A stretch of DNA of 64,000 nucleotides, taken from assembly GCA_014843695.1 (NCBI GenBank), contig CM026387.1, positions 72,079,749 to 72,143,748 on the forward strand, in the 5' to 3' direction. A model generated the notes under the pieces. The model had not been told where the DNA came from, ran no database searches, and worked only from the letters and a program-made list of their open reading frames with translations. Both the position numbers and the translations under genes were made by a program. Below, one piece after another: positions 55,397 to 64,000 of the stretch. The first letter of the stretch is position 1; each line of letters opens with the position of its first letter. The stretch comes from Archivesica marissinica (lineage: Eukaryota > Mollusca > Bivalvia > Venerida > Vesicomyidae).

Positions 55397-57221
55397 ACAT
55401 AACAATGACCTCCTCTGATAACAGGAGTTTAATCTTGTCTTCACCACACGCAAAGTCATTAAACAACTCATTAGCTTTAGACAGCATACTGTTTCTAATG
55501 TCTATGTATAATGGACAGTCTAAATGTTGATGTTTTTCAGCCTCATGCATCAACATGAATTCCAATACTATTACAATACATGCATGTTCTTTTATCAAAA
55601 GGGACATTATTGTACCACCCATTCCTCGGGGCAGTTCCACTACGGAGTTTAGCCAATGCTCCTCTATTTGCCTTACTTAATACCAACTTACAATATGGTT
55701 CCATAGTAAAATCACACTTAAAGGCTCGATAAAAGCGTAGCTTGTTTCTACCACCACATCGCCGGGCATTTACTCGATTTACTTCCGCCCTCCATGTGTC
55801 AATATACTCATCCAGAATCTTTGGCAATATGCCATTACAAATATCACTCTTAGTACATGGTTGTACAATACCTACACATGCCGGAAAGATATATTTTCTA
55901 AACATACTTGTAATTCTAAAATTCCAGTATTTACAGTTATATTGTTGGCTATGGACTCACACACTTATTTTCATATTCAATCTATCTGCAGACCTGTATA
56001 TTTACAAGTCTTGACCACTGGTTAATAACTGCTTTCTTAACTTTACATACCATTGGGGTCCAACCAATGTCACCATTTACTGCTGCATTAGGGGTATATG
56101 TCCCCATATTTAGAAAATACCTTGCAGCTCTATGTTGGATAGCATTTATACAACTAGATGCCTCAGTTCCCCAACTACTAGCAGCAGATGTTACTATAAA
56201 AACAACAGTTAACTCATACAGTTTAGTAAATGTTTGGTATGGAAATCCTCCAATCGACTTTGCCTTCGCAATAAGTAGCCCTAGGGCTATACCGGCTGAC
56301 TGAGCCACATATTTAGATGTTTTTGCATAGTCTAATTGTTCGGTCAAACCCAGACCTAAGTATTTATACTGAGAGGCATACTCAATCTGAGAGTTTCCAC
56401 AATTAAACATAAAATCGCTCCTAATAACAGAAGTAATTAGATATGTACTATATTAGATTTACTATCATTGATTTGCATACAGTGTTCAGTACACCAAACA
56501 TTCATCTCATTTAACATACATTGCAGATTTTCAGCACTATCAGCTAATAACACAACATCATCTGTGAACATCAAACCTGACCAGTTTACTCCATCTATAT
56601 CTATACCATTGTTTAACACATTTAATTGAGCAGTCATGTCATTGCTATAGATATTAAAAAGCATATGTGAAAAGGAACAACCTTGTTTTAAATCGGTTTT
56701 AACTGCAAACCATTCAGTCGTGAAACTACATGTATTTACACGCACACAACACATTACATTACTATACAGGCCTTTAATGGTTTTTAAAAGTTTACTGTCT
56801 ACAACTCTATACAGCTTATTCCACAAACTATTATGATTTGAATCGTACGCTTTCCGCATATCAATAAAAAACAAAATGTTGATAGTTTTTTCTTACGTCT
56901 GCTATCAATAAGATTGGTTAGTGATCACAAGTGGTCTACCGTACTCCGACCATTACGAAATCCATTCTGACTATTGTTAGACTCTAGTTCAAAAGTAACT
57001 CTTATTTAATAACGAACAATATACCTTATACACGATTGGAGTAATAGATATACCTCTGTATGACATTGGGTCTCTAGTATTTTCGGTAGAGCTTTTTGGT
57101 ATAGGGTTAATTATACCTTTCCCCCAACGTGCGGGCGTTTTCCCTTTATTATAACTGAAGTTGAATAACATATACAAGTAATACACCAATGCATCATTCT
57201 ATAAAACATCACTAGGTAGTT

Positions 57222-57473
57222 AGTGTCCGCCTCCGTGGTCGAGTGGTTAAGGTCGCTGACTTGTATACCACTGTAACCTATCATCACTGATGGTCACGGG
57301 TTCGAGCCCCGCTCAGGTCGTGTCTCATTTATATGAAAAAGTTGGCAGTTTCTTACGGTACTGGTTAACCGCTGGAGCCTGCCCAGGAAAGGTGTTGATA
57401 AGTAAACTGCCCGCCGGCGATATAGCCCAAATTGGTGCTGATGCATGCGTAAAACCCGAAATATAACATATAA
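57222..57473 (+). mobile_element. tRNA-derived SINE with 12-bp target duplication
   Basis: The direct repeat CACTAGGTAGTT flanks it at 57210-57221 and 57474-57485. The head has an A-box-like TGGTCGAGTGGTTAAGG and a B box, GGGTTCGAGCCCC, with a long variable arm between them, as in serine/leucine-type tRNAs. The body ends with AACATATAA. It lies in LINE family B, so it is younger than that LINE. Confidence 0.85.
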
Positions 57474-57620
57474 CACTAGGTAGTTCATCATAACCCATAG
57501 CTCTATTTTTTCTAACATCAAAAATAGCTTTTCTAACATCAGTTATGGAAAATATTTCATTATAAATATTGTCAGACTCTACCGTAATCTGCATAATTAG
57601 TATCAGTATCAGTACCATTA

Positions 57621-58220
57621 TTAAAGCGACATTACATCGTAATAAAGATTGTTTTGGGTAAAATATAAATACTAATATGTGTGTGTTTACAAAAATCGAA
57701 ATAGTCGCTCAGAAACGATAACATTCCAATAAATTTAAACCGTCGTATACGCGAATTTGTTTATCAACACACGAACTGTAAACACGCACAGCGCGCATGC
57801 GTGAAACAACAGAGGATGTAGAAAACAACGTATACATTTTGAACATGAAAGACTATCTATCTATCTTCCTCTAATGTCGAACCCCTCGCGGGGATGTAGA
57901 AATGTCCCTAAAAGACGTAGCTAACAGAGGTATGAATCAACATATCAAGTAATTAAATTAAAAAAGACAACGTGTGACAAATGGGGACGATGCATTCCGA
58001 ATGTAAACAAGTGAGGACGATGCGTTCCGGTTGTAAACAAGTGCGTGACCGATCGACTCGGAAAGTCCTACTTTCGGTTTCGAGTTTGTTTCATCGCAAA
58101 AAAACACTGTACATAAGCATGCAAAGTATAATGTTAGAATGTGTAGCAGGATTGCTACCCATAGGTAAAAATTGAATTTTTCAAATATCTTTTATTTCAT
58201 ACGATGTAATGCTGCTTTAA
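57621..58220. mobile_element. 600-bp MITE with TTAA ends
   Basis: It begins TTAAAGC..CATTACATCGTA at 57621 and ends with the inverse, TACGATGTAATG..GCTTTAA, at 58220. The inverted repeats extend about 35 bp with indels. Flanking LINE family B sequence joins in frame if the element and one TTAA are removed. It has no coding frame. It contains a CR1-like 3' end at 57849-57895. Confidence 0.82.
57849..57900 (-). mobile_element. CR1-like LINE 3' end fragment
   Basis: The inverse of this segment reads CGAGGGGTTCGACATTAG, then GGAAGATAGATAGATAG, matching the 3' end of the CR1-like copy at 20880-20925. Only the terminal 50 bp or so are present, an extreme 5' truncation nested in the MITE. Confidence 0.7.
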
Positions 58221-58740
58221 CATTAAGAAGATTGAACTCAAGTATGGACCCTTAACAATATTTCCGTGATCATCCTCTACTTCAAAGGGTATCTGACTTT
58301 TCCTATTATCTCTAATATCAGGCCTACCAATATTCTTCCAAAACTCAGGCTTATTATTCTCCGCATCTGACACAAGGTCATGTTGTAATTTAAACCAGTA
58401 CCTGCGTTTCGCCCTCTGAACCTCTGCGTCAAACTTCTTTCTACTTTGTACAAATATGTGTTTCAAATTAAACCTATCAGCATTATTCTTACACTTTACC
58501 CACTGCTTCTCAGCCTTGCACATATAACTCCAAAGAGACTGCAGATTATCACACCACCATGGTTTTAGTACATGACTACGTTTCTTACTAGTACCAAAGA
58601 TAACAGTTGTCTCCCTTTTTGGCAATTTATGTAACATCTCATTTTTAATTTTACTACACAAATTCTCATAATATTCACCAACAATACCTTGCTGGCTCAA
58701 AACGACTAATTTTCTCATTTTACAGCTGTACAAAAAGAGT

Positions 58741-59039
58741 CATTATTACAGAAATGTATAAACTAAATTTAGTAAGGTTGAAAACAGTTACTTATTAGTT
58801 ATGAAATTGAAGTCTCTATAAATAAATGACCCACATGTTTTATATACAAAATGTACATCTAATAGAAATGAACAGGCTATCAATTTGAGCTTTAAAGCAA
58901 CTGTCCTACATGTTTATTTCGAACATTTGATAATTATTTACACAATATTAGATGAATTATTTCAATTTCCTTAAATTGTGTAAATCCCCAAACGAATATA
59001 TCTAGCATAGATTTAACAAATTAGTTTAGACATATTTGT
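58741..59039. other. Stretch with no gene recognised
   Basis: AT-rich; may contain remains of the endonuclease region of LINE family B, but no motif is legible. Confidence 0.4.
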
Positions 59040-59130
59040 TTAGCTCGATTGCGAATCAAGTTCTTACAACTTAGTTTAATCGCTCTTGAGACGTCATTTC
59101 TGATGGAATTCATCGTCTTGAGGGATAGAA
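59040..59130 (-). mobile_element. SINE tail fragment (same as 9187-9290)
   Basis: GCTCGATTGCGAATCAAG and TTCTTACAACTTA..TTAATCGCTCT match the fragment at 9187 and, inverted, the tail of the SINE at 7190-7425. It shares the TGATGGAATTCATCG continuation. Confidence 0.6.
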
Positions 59131-59249
59131 CAGAACAGAAATTTTTATTAAGACTTGTACATCGTCAAATACATATATACAAATATATATTATGTAAAAA
59201 TATACAACAATTTTGTCGTGGTCATGTGGCTATGAAGATGAACAATAAT

Positions 59250-60337
59250 TAGTGCTGATATTGGATTTATGTCATATTATTTAAGAGTGTTATTTTAATG
59301 TCAACTGCTTTATTATAGAATAAAGCTAAATTATATAGGATATTTCTTTTATGCAACCATTCAATAAACTTAAGCATATTTGGTCTAACAAAATAATATT
59401 TCTTTATGTAAAGTTTTCTCAAATCTAATAGGTCGTGTGTATTGCAACACAAACAATAGCGTTCATTTTGTGGAATTCTATTTTGTCCATATCTACCAGT
59501 ATGTATTCGTAATGAATGTGCAGAAATTCTTAATCTTGTAATTAAAAAACGTAAGCTATATGGTACAATATCTAAGTACGGTTCATATTCAAATTTTAGT
59601 ACACCACTTGTCTCTTTGCTTACAAACCAATCTTGAATGAAACAACCAACCACACGTTGTTTAAACACATTTATAAACTGGCTACACTGTACACTATATG
59701 GATTTTCCCAAATGTTCGAGAAACCATAACTATTTAAAATATCTTTAAGTTTGGATTTCTGGAACCATTTGCATATAGCCTGGCTATATACACGTCTGTA
59801 TGTAACAATTTAAACCAATATTTTACAATTCGAGTATAACGTGTTATGTAAAGTGGATATCTGGCTAATTCGCCATATACGCCTGTAGAACAAGTAGTTA
59901 CTCTTACATTTAAAATACGTTTACAAAATTTCAAATGAATCCTTTGATTTGGTGAAACCCCAACTTTCAGAACTATAATTTAAAATAGAGCCCACAAAGG
60001 CATCAAAAAGCTGGCAAAGCAGCTTTGGTTTCAGCCTTATTTTTGTACAGTTAGGGAGGAGAATATTCAACGCTTTTAATGCTTTGTCTGACAAAAACTG
60101 TTTATTCATGGCAAAGTTACCAGTATAATTAAAAACAGTACCCAAATAATTAAAATCATTTGTTATTTCAATATTAGTTCCGTTATAGGTCCATGATTCA
60201 CACGGCAGTAATCCACCCCTTTTCCGAAACACCATAACCTTAGCTTTGTCGTATTCACCTCTAATCCCCAAAGTTTACAATAGTCATTTAATAAATTTAA
60301 ATTGGTTTGCAATTCTTGTGGTGATTTTGCTAATTCA
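59250..60337 (-). pseudogene. LINE family C, ORF2 C-terminal part
   Basis: Pieces: 60271-59921 (AKVMVFRKRGGLLPCESW, ITNDFNYLGTVFNYTGNF), 59934-59734 (STGVYGELARYPLYITRY) and 59668-59267 (RLRISAHSLRIHTGRYGQ, CLCCNTHDLLDLRKLYIKKY). These are the thumb and C-terminal regions of a LINE reverse transcriptase, related to but clearly different from the neighbour at 60338. Its upstream part is displaced by that neighbour. Confidence 0.8.
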
Positions 60338-60377
60338 ATTCAATTCAAAAGTTTATTGCATAAAGCATAAATACAAT

Positions 60378-60596
60378 GCCTATAGCAAGTACAAAACAAT
60401 ATGGAGCACAGAGAGTACATATGATAATTATCTTAGACAATATTCAGTAATATAGTGTGAAGTTACATTTAACAAATTTCTGAAGAGCCTATAGCAAGTA
60501 CAAAACAATATGGAGCACAGAAAGTACATATGATAATTATCTTAGACAATATTCAGTAATATAGTGTGAAGTTACATTTAGCAAATTTCCGAATAG
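60378..60596. repeat. 109-bp tandem duplication in LINE 3' UTR
   Basis: Two copies starting at 60378 and 60487 (GCCTATAGCAAGTAC) differ at very few positions. It lies between the ORF2 stop and the tail. A family-wide 3' UTR repeat or a copy-specific duplication are both possible. Confidence 0.9.
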
Positions 60597-60715
60597 AGAA
60601 TATTCAATGCAGATTGTTATCAAAGTGAGTTACATGTCGGGTCACTAAGCAGTATTCCGAAGTAGGGGGTATTACAATAGCTGAGGTGTAAATGAAAGGC
60701 TTCTACTATTTTAGC

Positions 60716-63349
60716 CTATTGTGCATTTCTCATTTCCATTGCAAAATAAATAAATGTTGCTACCTCATTCAGCATTTTACTCGACGCTGTCGAGATAAGA
60801 TTTTCAAATTTATTAGTAGTTGGCCAATGACAATAATATGACTTTAGAAAGTTCCTCCTAAGTTCACGATATAAAGGACAAACAAGTAAGAAATGGTATT
60901 CATTTTCAACTTGGTTCATATTACAAAAAATACAAATTCTATTTTCTCTTGCTATATTTTCGTATCTTCCTGTTTCTACACGTAATCTATGTGATGAAGT
61001 TCTAAATCTACTCAATGCATTTCTATATTTACCTTCAGGTATTACCCTTAAATATTTTTCTAATTCAAATTCATGTTTAAATATAGCGTATGAATATAGT
61101 CTACCCGAATTATTTATGTCTGAGTACCACCTTTGTTTGAAATTATCTAAAACTCTTTGTTTAATGACATCATATGGAATATCTACACATTCCTGGTTAA
61201 TCCACACATACGAAAAGCCATGAGAATCTAAAAATTGTTTAAGTTGATAAGCCCAGTTATTACTATTGTAGGTTCTATTTTGCGCAGCGTCATGCTTTAG
61301 TATGAAATACGCCTGTTTTACTAAAGAAGTATTATCTTGCTTTAATATTTTCATCCAATATCTTAACATTATCATCTTTCTCTGTATTTCAAACGGGAAT
61401 CTCGCGGTTTCACCATATAGTGCTGACAAATTTGTAGACTTCTTGACTCCAAGTAAATGTCTGATGAATTTTGTATGAATTAGTTCTATGTTTTTTGCAG
61501 TATGATGACCCCATAATTCTGCCCCAAAGTTTAAGATAGAGGCAACTAAAGTATCAAATAATTTGAATTTCTGTGGTACGGGTAGTTCTACATTTTTGAG
61601 AACTTTCATAAGATTATACCAAGCAAATGAAGCATGTTGAGCAATGCCTTTTTGTGTTCTAGACCAATAACCGTTTTTATAGAGCGTAATACCTAAGTAT
61701 TTAAATGAGTTTACTAGCTCTATTCTTGTGTTGTATATATAAAAATCATATGTTGTGTGACGCCTTTTCTCAAATATCATGGCTTTGGTTTTTTGTGTAT
61801 TTATTTTAAGACCCCACACATTGCAATAATTTTCAACATCTTTTAGCATGAGTTGCAACGTTTCTGGTGATTTTGCAAATAAAGCCTGGTCATCTGCGTA
61901 TAACAGAAGAAACACCTTTAATTCATTATAAGTAAATATGTCGTTTAAATCAGAGTTAATGTTTTCCGAAATATCGTTCACGAAAAGCATGAAGAGCAGC
62001 GGAGAACTTGGGTCCCCCTGTTTCAAGCCAATATCAGACATGAAGAATTCAGATTTTGCGGAATTGTACCGGATACAGGATTTAACCACGGTATACATTG
62101 ATTTAATAGCTTTCACTAGCTTGCAACTAACATTTTCAGCAGCAAGTTTTTCATAGAGAAAAGCTCTATCAATTTTGTCAAAACATTGCTTATAATCGAT
62201 AAAAATACAGTATAATTTTTGGCCCGAGTCAAGCACTTTTGAAATAATAGAGTGTAAAATAAAAATACAATCAACAATAGATTTTCCTTTTTGGAAACCA
62301 AACTGATTTTTGGATATTTTATCCTGTTCAGTTGACCAATTTGTTAGTCTATTCAATAAAAGTTGAGAATATATTTTTGCAAGAACATTAACCAATGTGA
62401 TGCCTCTATAATTACTTGCATCGTTCAGATCTCCTTTTTTAAATATGGGCGAGATGATACCTTCACCCCATGAACGAGGATATTCTCCCTTGGAATATAG
62501 ATGCTTATATAACTTTAATAAAAATGGTGAAATTATTTCATAGGATGATTTAATCATTTCGCTAGTGATATTATCGACCCCAGGGCTTTTATTATTTTTC
62601 TGTGAGAAAACCGCCGATCTTATTTCTTCCTCAGAAAAATCCCTATCTAGATACGCGCTTTCTATATTTGGCCCGTCTTCATGTGCATGTATTTCGCTGT
62701 CGTCCCGCGTTTCACCATATAATTCTTTAAAGTGCTGCATTAAATCATTTAGTGACAGAGAATCAGGTTTACTTTCCGTTTTGTTCACTGTCTGCCTAAT
62801 ATTTTTCCAGAACTTGCGCGGATTCGAACCTGCTAATTCGTTAATACGTTTCCCCTCCTCCCTTTTAAATTTTCTTTTCGCATATTTTTTCTTTCTATTA
62901 TAATGCGTACGAGCAGTAATAAAATTTTGTCTAGAAATATCATCTTTTTTTCTGTTAAAAATATTACGTGCGCGTTTAAATTCACGTTTCGCTACGAAAC
63001 AACTTTCGTCAAACCATTTTTTATTTTGCATTTTACGCCCATGACTTTGGGTAATATTATTATTACGACAAATATTACCAAAGATCTCACTAGCGCTTGA
63101 ATACAATAGGCGTGAAAATCCCATAACCACGTGATCAATCGTATCGACTGCTATATCAGAAGTTAATTGTAGTAATTGCTCATGATTATTCATGAGTTTA
63201 TCTCTAAATGCGGGTAGTTTATCAATATCCCAAACCACTTGAACACGTTTCATTGCTAGATTTATGTGAATGGGAATTAACAGTCTTTCTGGGCAAGCTA
63301 AATAATAAGGGAGAATGTTCACTGAACTCATTAAAACCGTGTACCTCAA
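60716..63349 (-). CDS. LINE family D ORF2: linker, reverse transcriptase, C-terminal zinc motif
   Basis: The frame is open for 877 codons; the true coding part begins near 63250, downstream of the frame change from the endonuclease. Linker: KKWFDESCFVAKREFKRARN. RT blocks: NNKSPGVDNITSEMIK, NYRGITLVNVLAKIYSQLL, QFGFQKGKSIVDCIFIL, motif A FIDYKQCFDKIDR, LKQGDPSSPLLFMLF and motif C FLLLYADDQALFAKS. The three catalytic Asp residues are present. The C-terminus has RTSSHRLRVETGRYENIARE and the zinc motif CIFCNMNQVENEYHFLLVCP. It would copy element RNA into DNA at a nicked target. The LINE clade was not assigned. Confidence 0.9.
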   Translation of the reverse strand: MRYTVLMSSVNILPYYLACPERLLIPIHINLAMKRVQVVWDIDKLPAFRDKLMNNHEQLLQLTSDIAVDTIDHVVMGFSRLLYSSASEIFGNICRNNNITQSHGRKMQNKKWFDESCFVAKREFKRARNIFNRKKDDISRQNFITARTHYNRKKKYAKRKFKREEGKRINELAGSNPRKFWKNIRQTVNKTESKPDSLSLNDLMQHFKELYGETRDDSEIHAHEDGPNIESAYLDRDFSEEEIRSAVFSQKNNKSPGVDNITSEMIKSSYEIISPFLLKLYKHLYSKGEYPRSWGEGIISPIFKKGDLNDASNYRGITLVNVLAKIYSQLLLNRLTNWSTEQDKISKNQFGFQKGKSIVDCIFILHSIISKVLDSGQKLYCIFIDYKQCFDKIDRAFLYEKLAAENVSCKLVKAIKSMYTVVKSCIRYNSAKSEFFMSDIGLKQGDPSSPLLFMLFVNDISENINSDLNDIFTYNELKVFLLLYADDQALFAKSPETLQLMLKDVENYCNVWGLKINTQKTKAMIFEKRRHTTYDFYIYNTRIELVNSFKYLGITLYKNGYWSRTQKGIAQHASFAWYNLMKVLKNVELPVPQKFKLFDTLVASILNFGAELWGHHTAKNIELIHTKFIRHLLGVKKSTNLSALYGETARFPFEIQRKMIMLRYWMKILKQDNTSLVKQAYFILKHDAAQNRTYNSNNWAYQLKQFLDSHGFSYVWINQECVDIPYDVIKQRVLDNFKQRWYSDINNSGRLYSYAIFKHEFELEKYLRVIPEGKYRNALSRFRTSSHRLRVETGRYENIARENRICIFCNMNQVENEYHFLLVCPLYRELRRNFLKSYYCHWPTTNKFENLISTASSKMLNEVATFIYFAMEMRNAQ

Positions 63350-64000
63350 AATTACAAAGTAGCTCTAAATCTTCAAAATTACCGATCAAATAGTCCAGTG
63401 TACTCTGACCTCTCGCGGAGCAATATGTAAATTCACCTGCGTAACGATCGTTTGAAACGCGTCCATTGGCTATAACTAACCCAGTGGCTATACATGTATC
63501 CAATAGGCGCCGCCCATTATTGTCCACTGTGCGGTCCTGGTTTACACGATCTGGTATTTGAACCTCATGTACAAATGACACATTTTGATCAATATATTTG
63601 TCAAAAATTAAATAATCTAACAGATCGGCCGTACGACTATTTAAATCACCAGTAACGTAGACCTTTCCTAGATCATTATATTTAACGATATCTAGTTCTA
63701 AATTCTCGAAAAAATTGAAGTCATGAGTTTGTAATACATTTGAGTTAGAGGGTGGTATATACATGTGACAAATGTAAACATCTTCATCAAAAGAAAATAC
63801 TTGTTGATCTAGTTTTACCCAGATAATACCAAACTGATTTGTCTGTACAATTTTTACATGTTGTCTGATATTGTTTCTATAATAAAAAGATATTCCACCA
63901 CTAGTCCTGCCTTTGGTAGTATTGACTGACTTATTACCTGACATTTGAACACATGTATAGTTTTCAATGTCGAAAGTTAAAAGTTCATTTTTAGAGATCC
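63222..64000 (-). CDS. LINE family D ORF2: apurinic-type endonuclease (partial)
   Basis: The frame is open to the window edge, so its start lies outside. It has GRTSGGISFYYRNNI, VYICHMYIPPSNS, KVYVTGDLNSRTADLLDY (catalytic Asp/Asn), GEFTYCSARGQSTLDYLI and FSEHSPLLF, where the usual SDH is SEH. It ends at 63222, overlapping the RT frame by 128 bp. The two would be one protein if a single base differed in the overlap. Confidence 0.88.
   Translation of the reverse strand, partial: ISKNELLTFDIENYTCVQMSGNKSVNTTKGRTSGGISFYYRNNIRQHVKIVQTNQFGIIWVKLDQQVFSFDEDVYICHMYIPPSNSNVLQTHDFNFFENLELDIVKYNDLGKVYVTGDLNSRTADLLDYLIFDKYIDQNVSFVHEVQIPDRVNQDRTVDNNGRRLLDTCIATGLVIANGRVSNDRYAGEFTYCSARGQSTLDYLIGNFEDLELLCNFEVHGFNEFSEHSPLLFSLPRKTVNSHSHKSSNETCSSGLGY

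Larger units (their letters stand above)
55397..58740 (-). pseudogene. LINE family B, decayed, with nested insertions
   Basis: Read from right to left: linker (58733-58230: VLKPWWCDNLQSLWSYM, KFDAEVQRAKRRYWFKLQ), RT pieces (57600-57490 ITDVRKAIFDVRKNRAMGYD; 57189-56989 ARWGKGIINPIPKSS; 56874-56437 FFIDMRKAYDSNHNSLW and FTDD in place of YADD), thumb (56410-55982 ASQYKYLGLGLTEQLDY) and C-terminus (55905-55440 LRSGTAPRNGWYNN, CMYCNSIG). Several frame breaks. It is interrupted by a SINE (57222-57473) and a MITE (57621-58220), and its 3' end is cut by LINE family A copy 4. Confidence 0.82.
60338..64000 (-). mobile_element. LINE family D, nearly intact, continues past the window
   Basis: The 3' end is at 60338 with a pentanucleotide (TTGAA)n tail, read inverted as AATTCAATTCAATTC. 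ORF2 is open from the window edge through the endonuclease and, after one frame change near 63222-63349, through RT to the stop at 60716. It inserted into LINE family C. The single frame change and otherwise open reading make it the youngest-looking LINE here. Confidence 0.88.

Overview
This is a repeat-dense, AT-rich piece of a eukaryotic genome, most likely from a marine invertebrate and probably a mollusc such as a bivalve. The reasons are split genes with consensus splice sites, several tRNA-derived SINE families, at least five families of non-LTR retrotransposon (LINE), TTAA-target transposons and long minisatellites. The host assignment is an inference. Three scaffold gaps of exactly 1000 N (849-1848, 22516-23515, 39712-40711) each sit at the edge of a repeat, so copy number and junctions there are unreliable.

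1-6.2 kb is tandem DNA. A roughly 84-bp repeat is followed by a satellite of 66-bp units that is built from the end of a TTAA-flanked transposon; a single-copy relative lies at 18.1-19.3 kb. 6.3-17.0 kb holds four minus-strand exons of a hexokinase-like gene (16685-16847, 14913-15052, 13671-13892, 8565-8762). Their phases join correctly, and the introns between them are packed with SINEs and five different minisatellites. The very long reading frames in those arrays come from unit lengths divisible by three and are not genes. 17.3-22.3 kb has a CTG/CTA microsatellite, the TTAA element, a CR1-like LINE end, a LINE RNase H fragment, a spaced 14-bp motif array, and the last exon of a MULE-transposase-like gene.

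23.5-36.6 kb is the main find. It is a compact, intronless block of about 17 closely packed genes on both strands, and it reads as an integrated Polinton/Maverick (adintovirus-like) element. It has a protein-primed type family B DNA polymerase, a retrovirus-type integrase, a packaging ATPase, a candidate double-jelly-roll major capsid protein, a candidate minor capsid (penton) protein, and a set of small membrane or virion-type proteins. Polymerase, integrase, ATPase and capsid genes together make it a self-replicating, virus-like element. Four genes carry one apparent frame break each, two of them at or beside homopolymers, and there is one in-frame stop. The copy is therefore either slightly decayed or affected by assembly indels. 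Its left end is hidden by a gap. On both sides, outside it, lie direct arrays of the motif GTCAAAACGTACCC at a roughly 22-bp period, which no recognised feature explains.

37-64 kb is a graveyard of nested LINEs. One family occurs four times (37.7-39.7, 40.7-41.6, 51.2-51.7, 52.7-55.4 kb), an I-like LINE with RNase H and zinc-knuckle ORF1 spans about 42.5-48.1 kb, and a decayed LINE at 55.4-58.7 kb is itself interrupted by a 600-bp TTAA MITE and a SINE. A nearly intact LINE occupies 60.3-64.0 kb and continues past the window. One LINE copy is split by a TTAA-bounded insertion that carries an intact 164-codon gene of unknown function.
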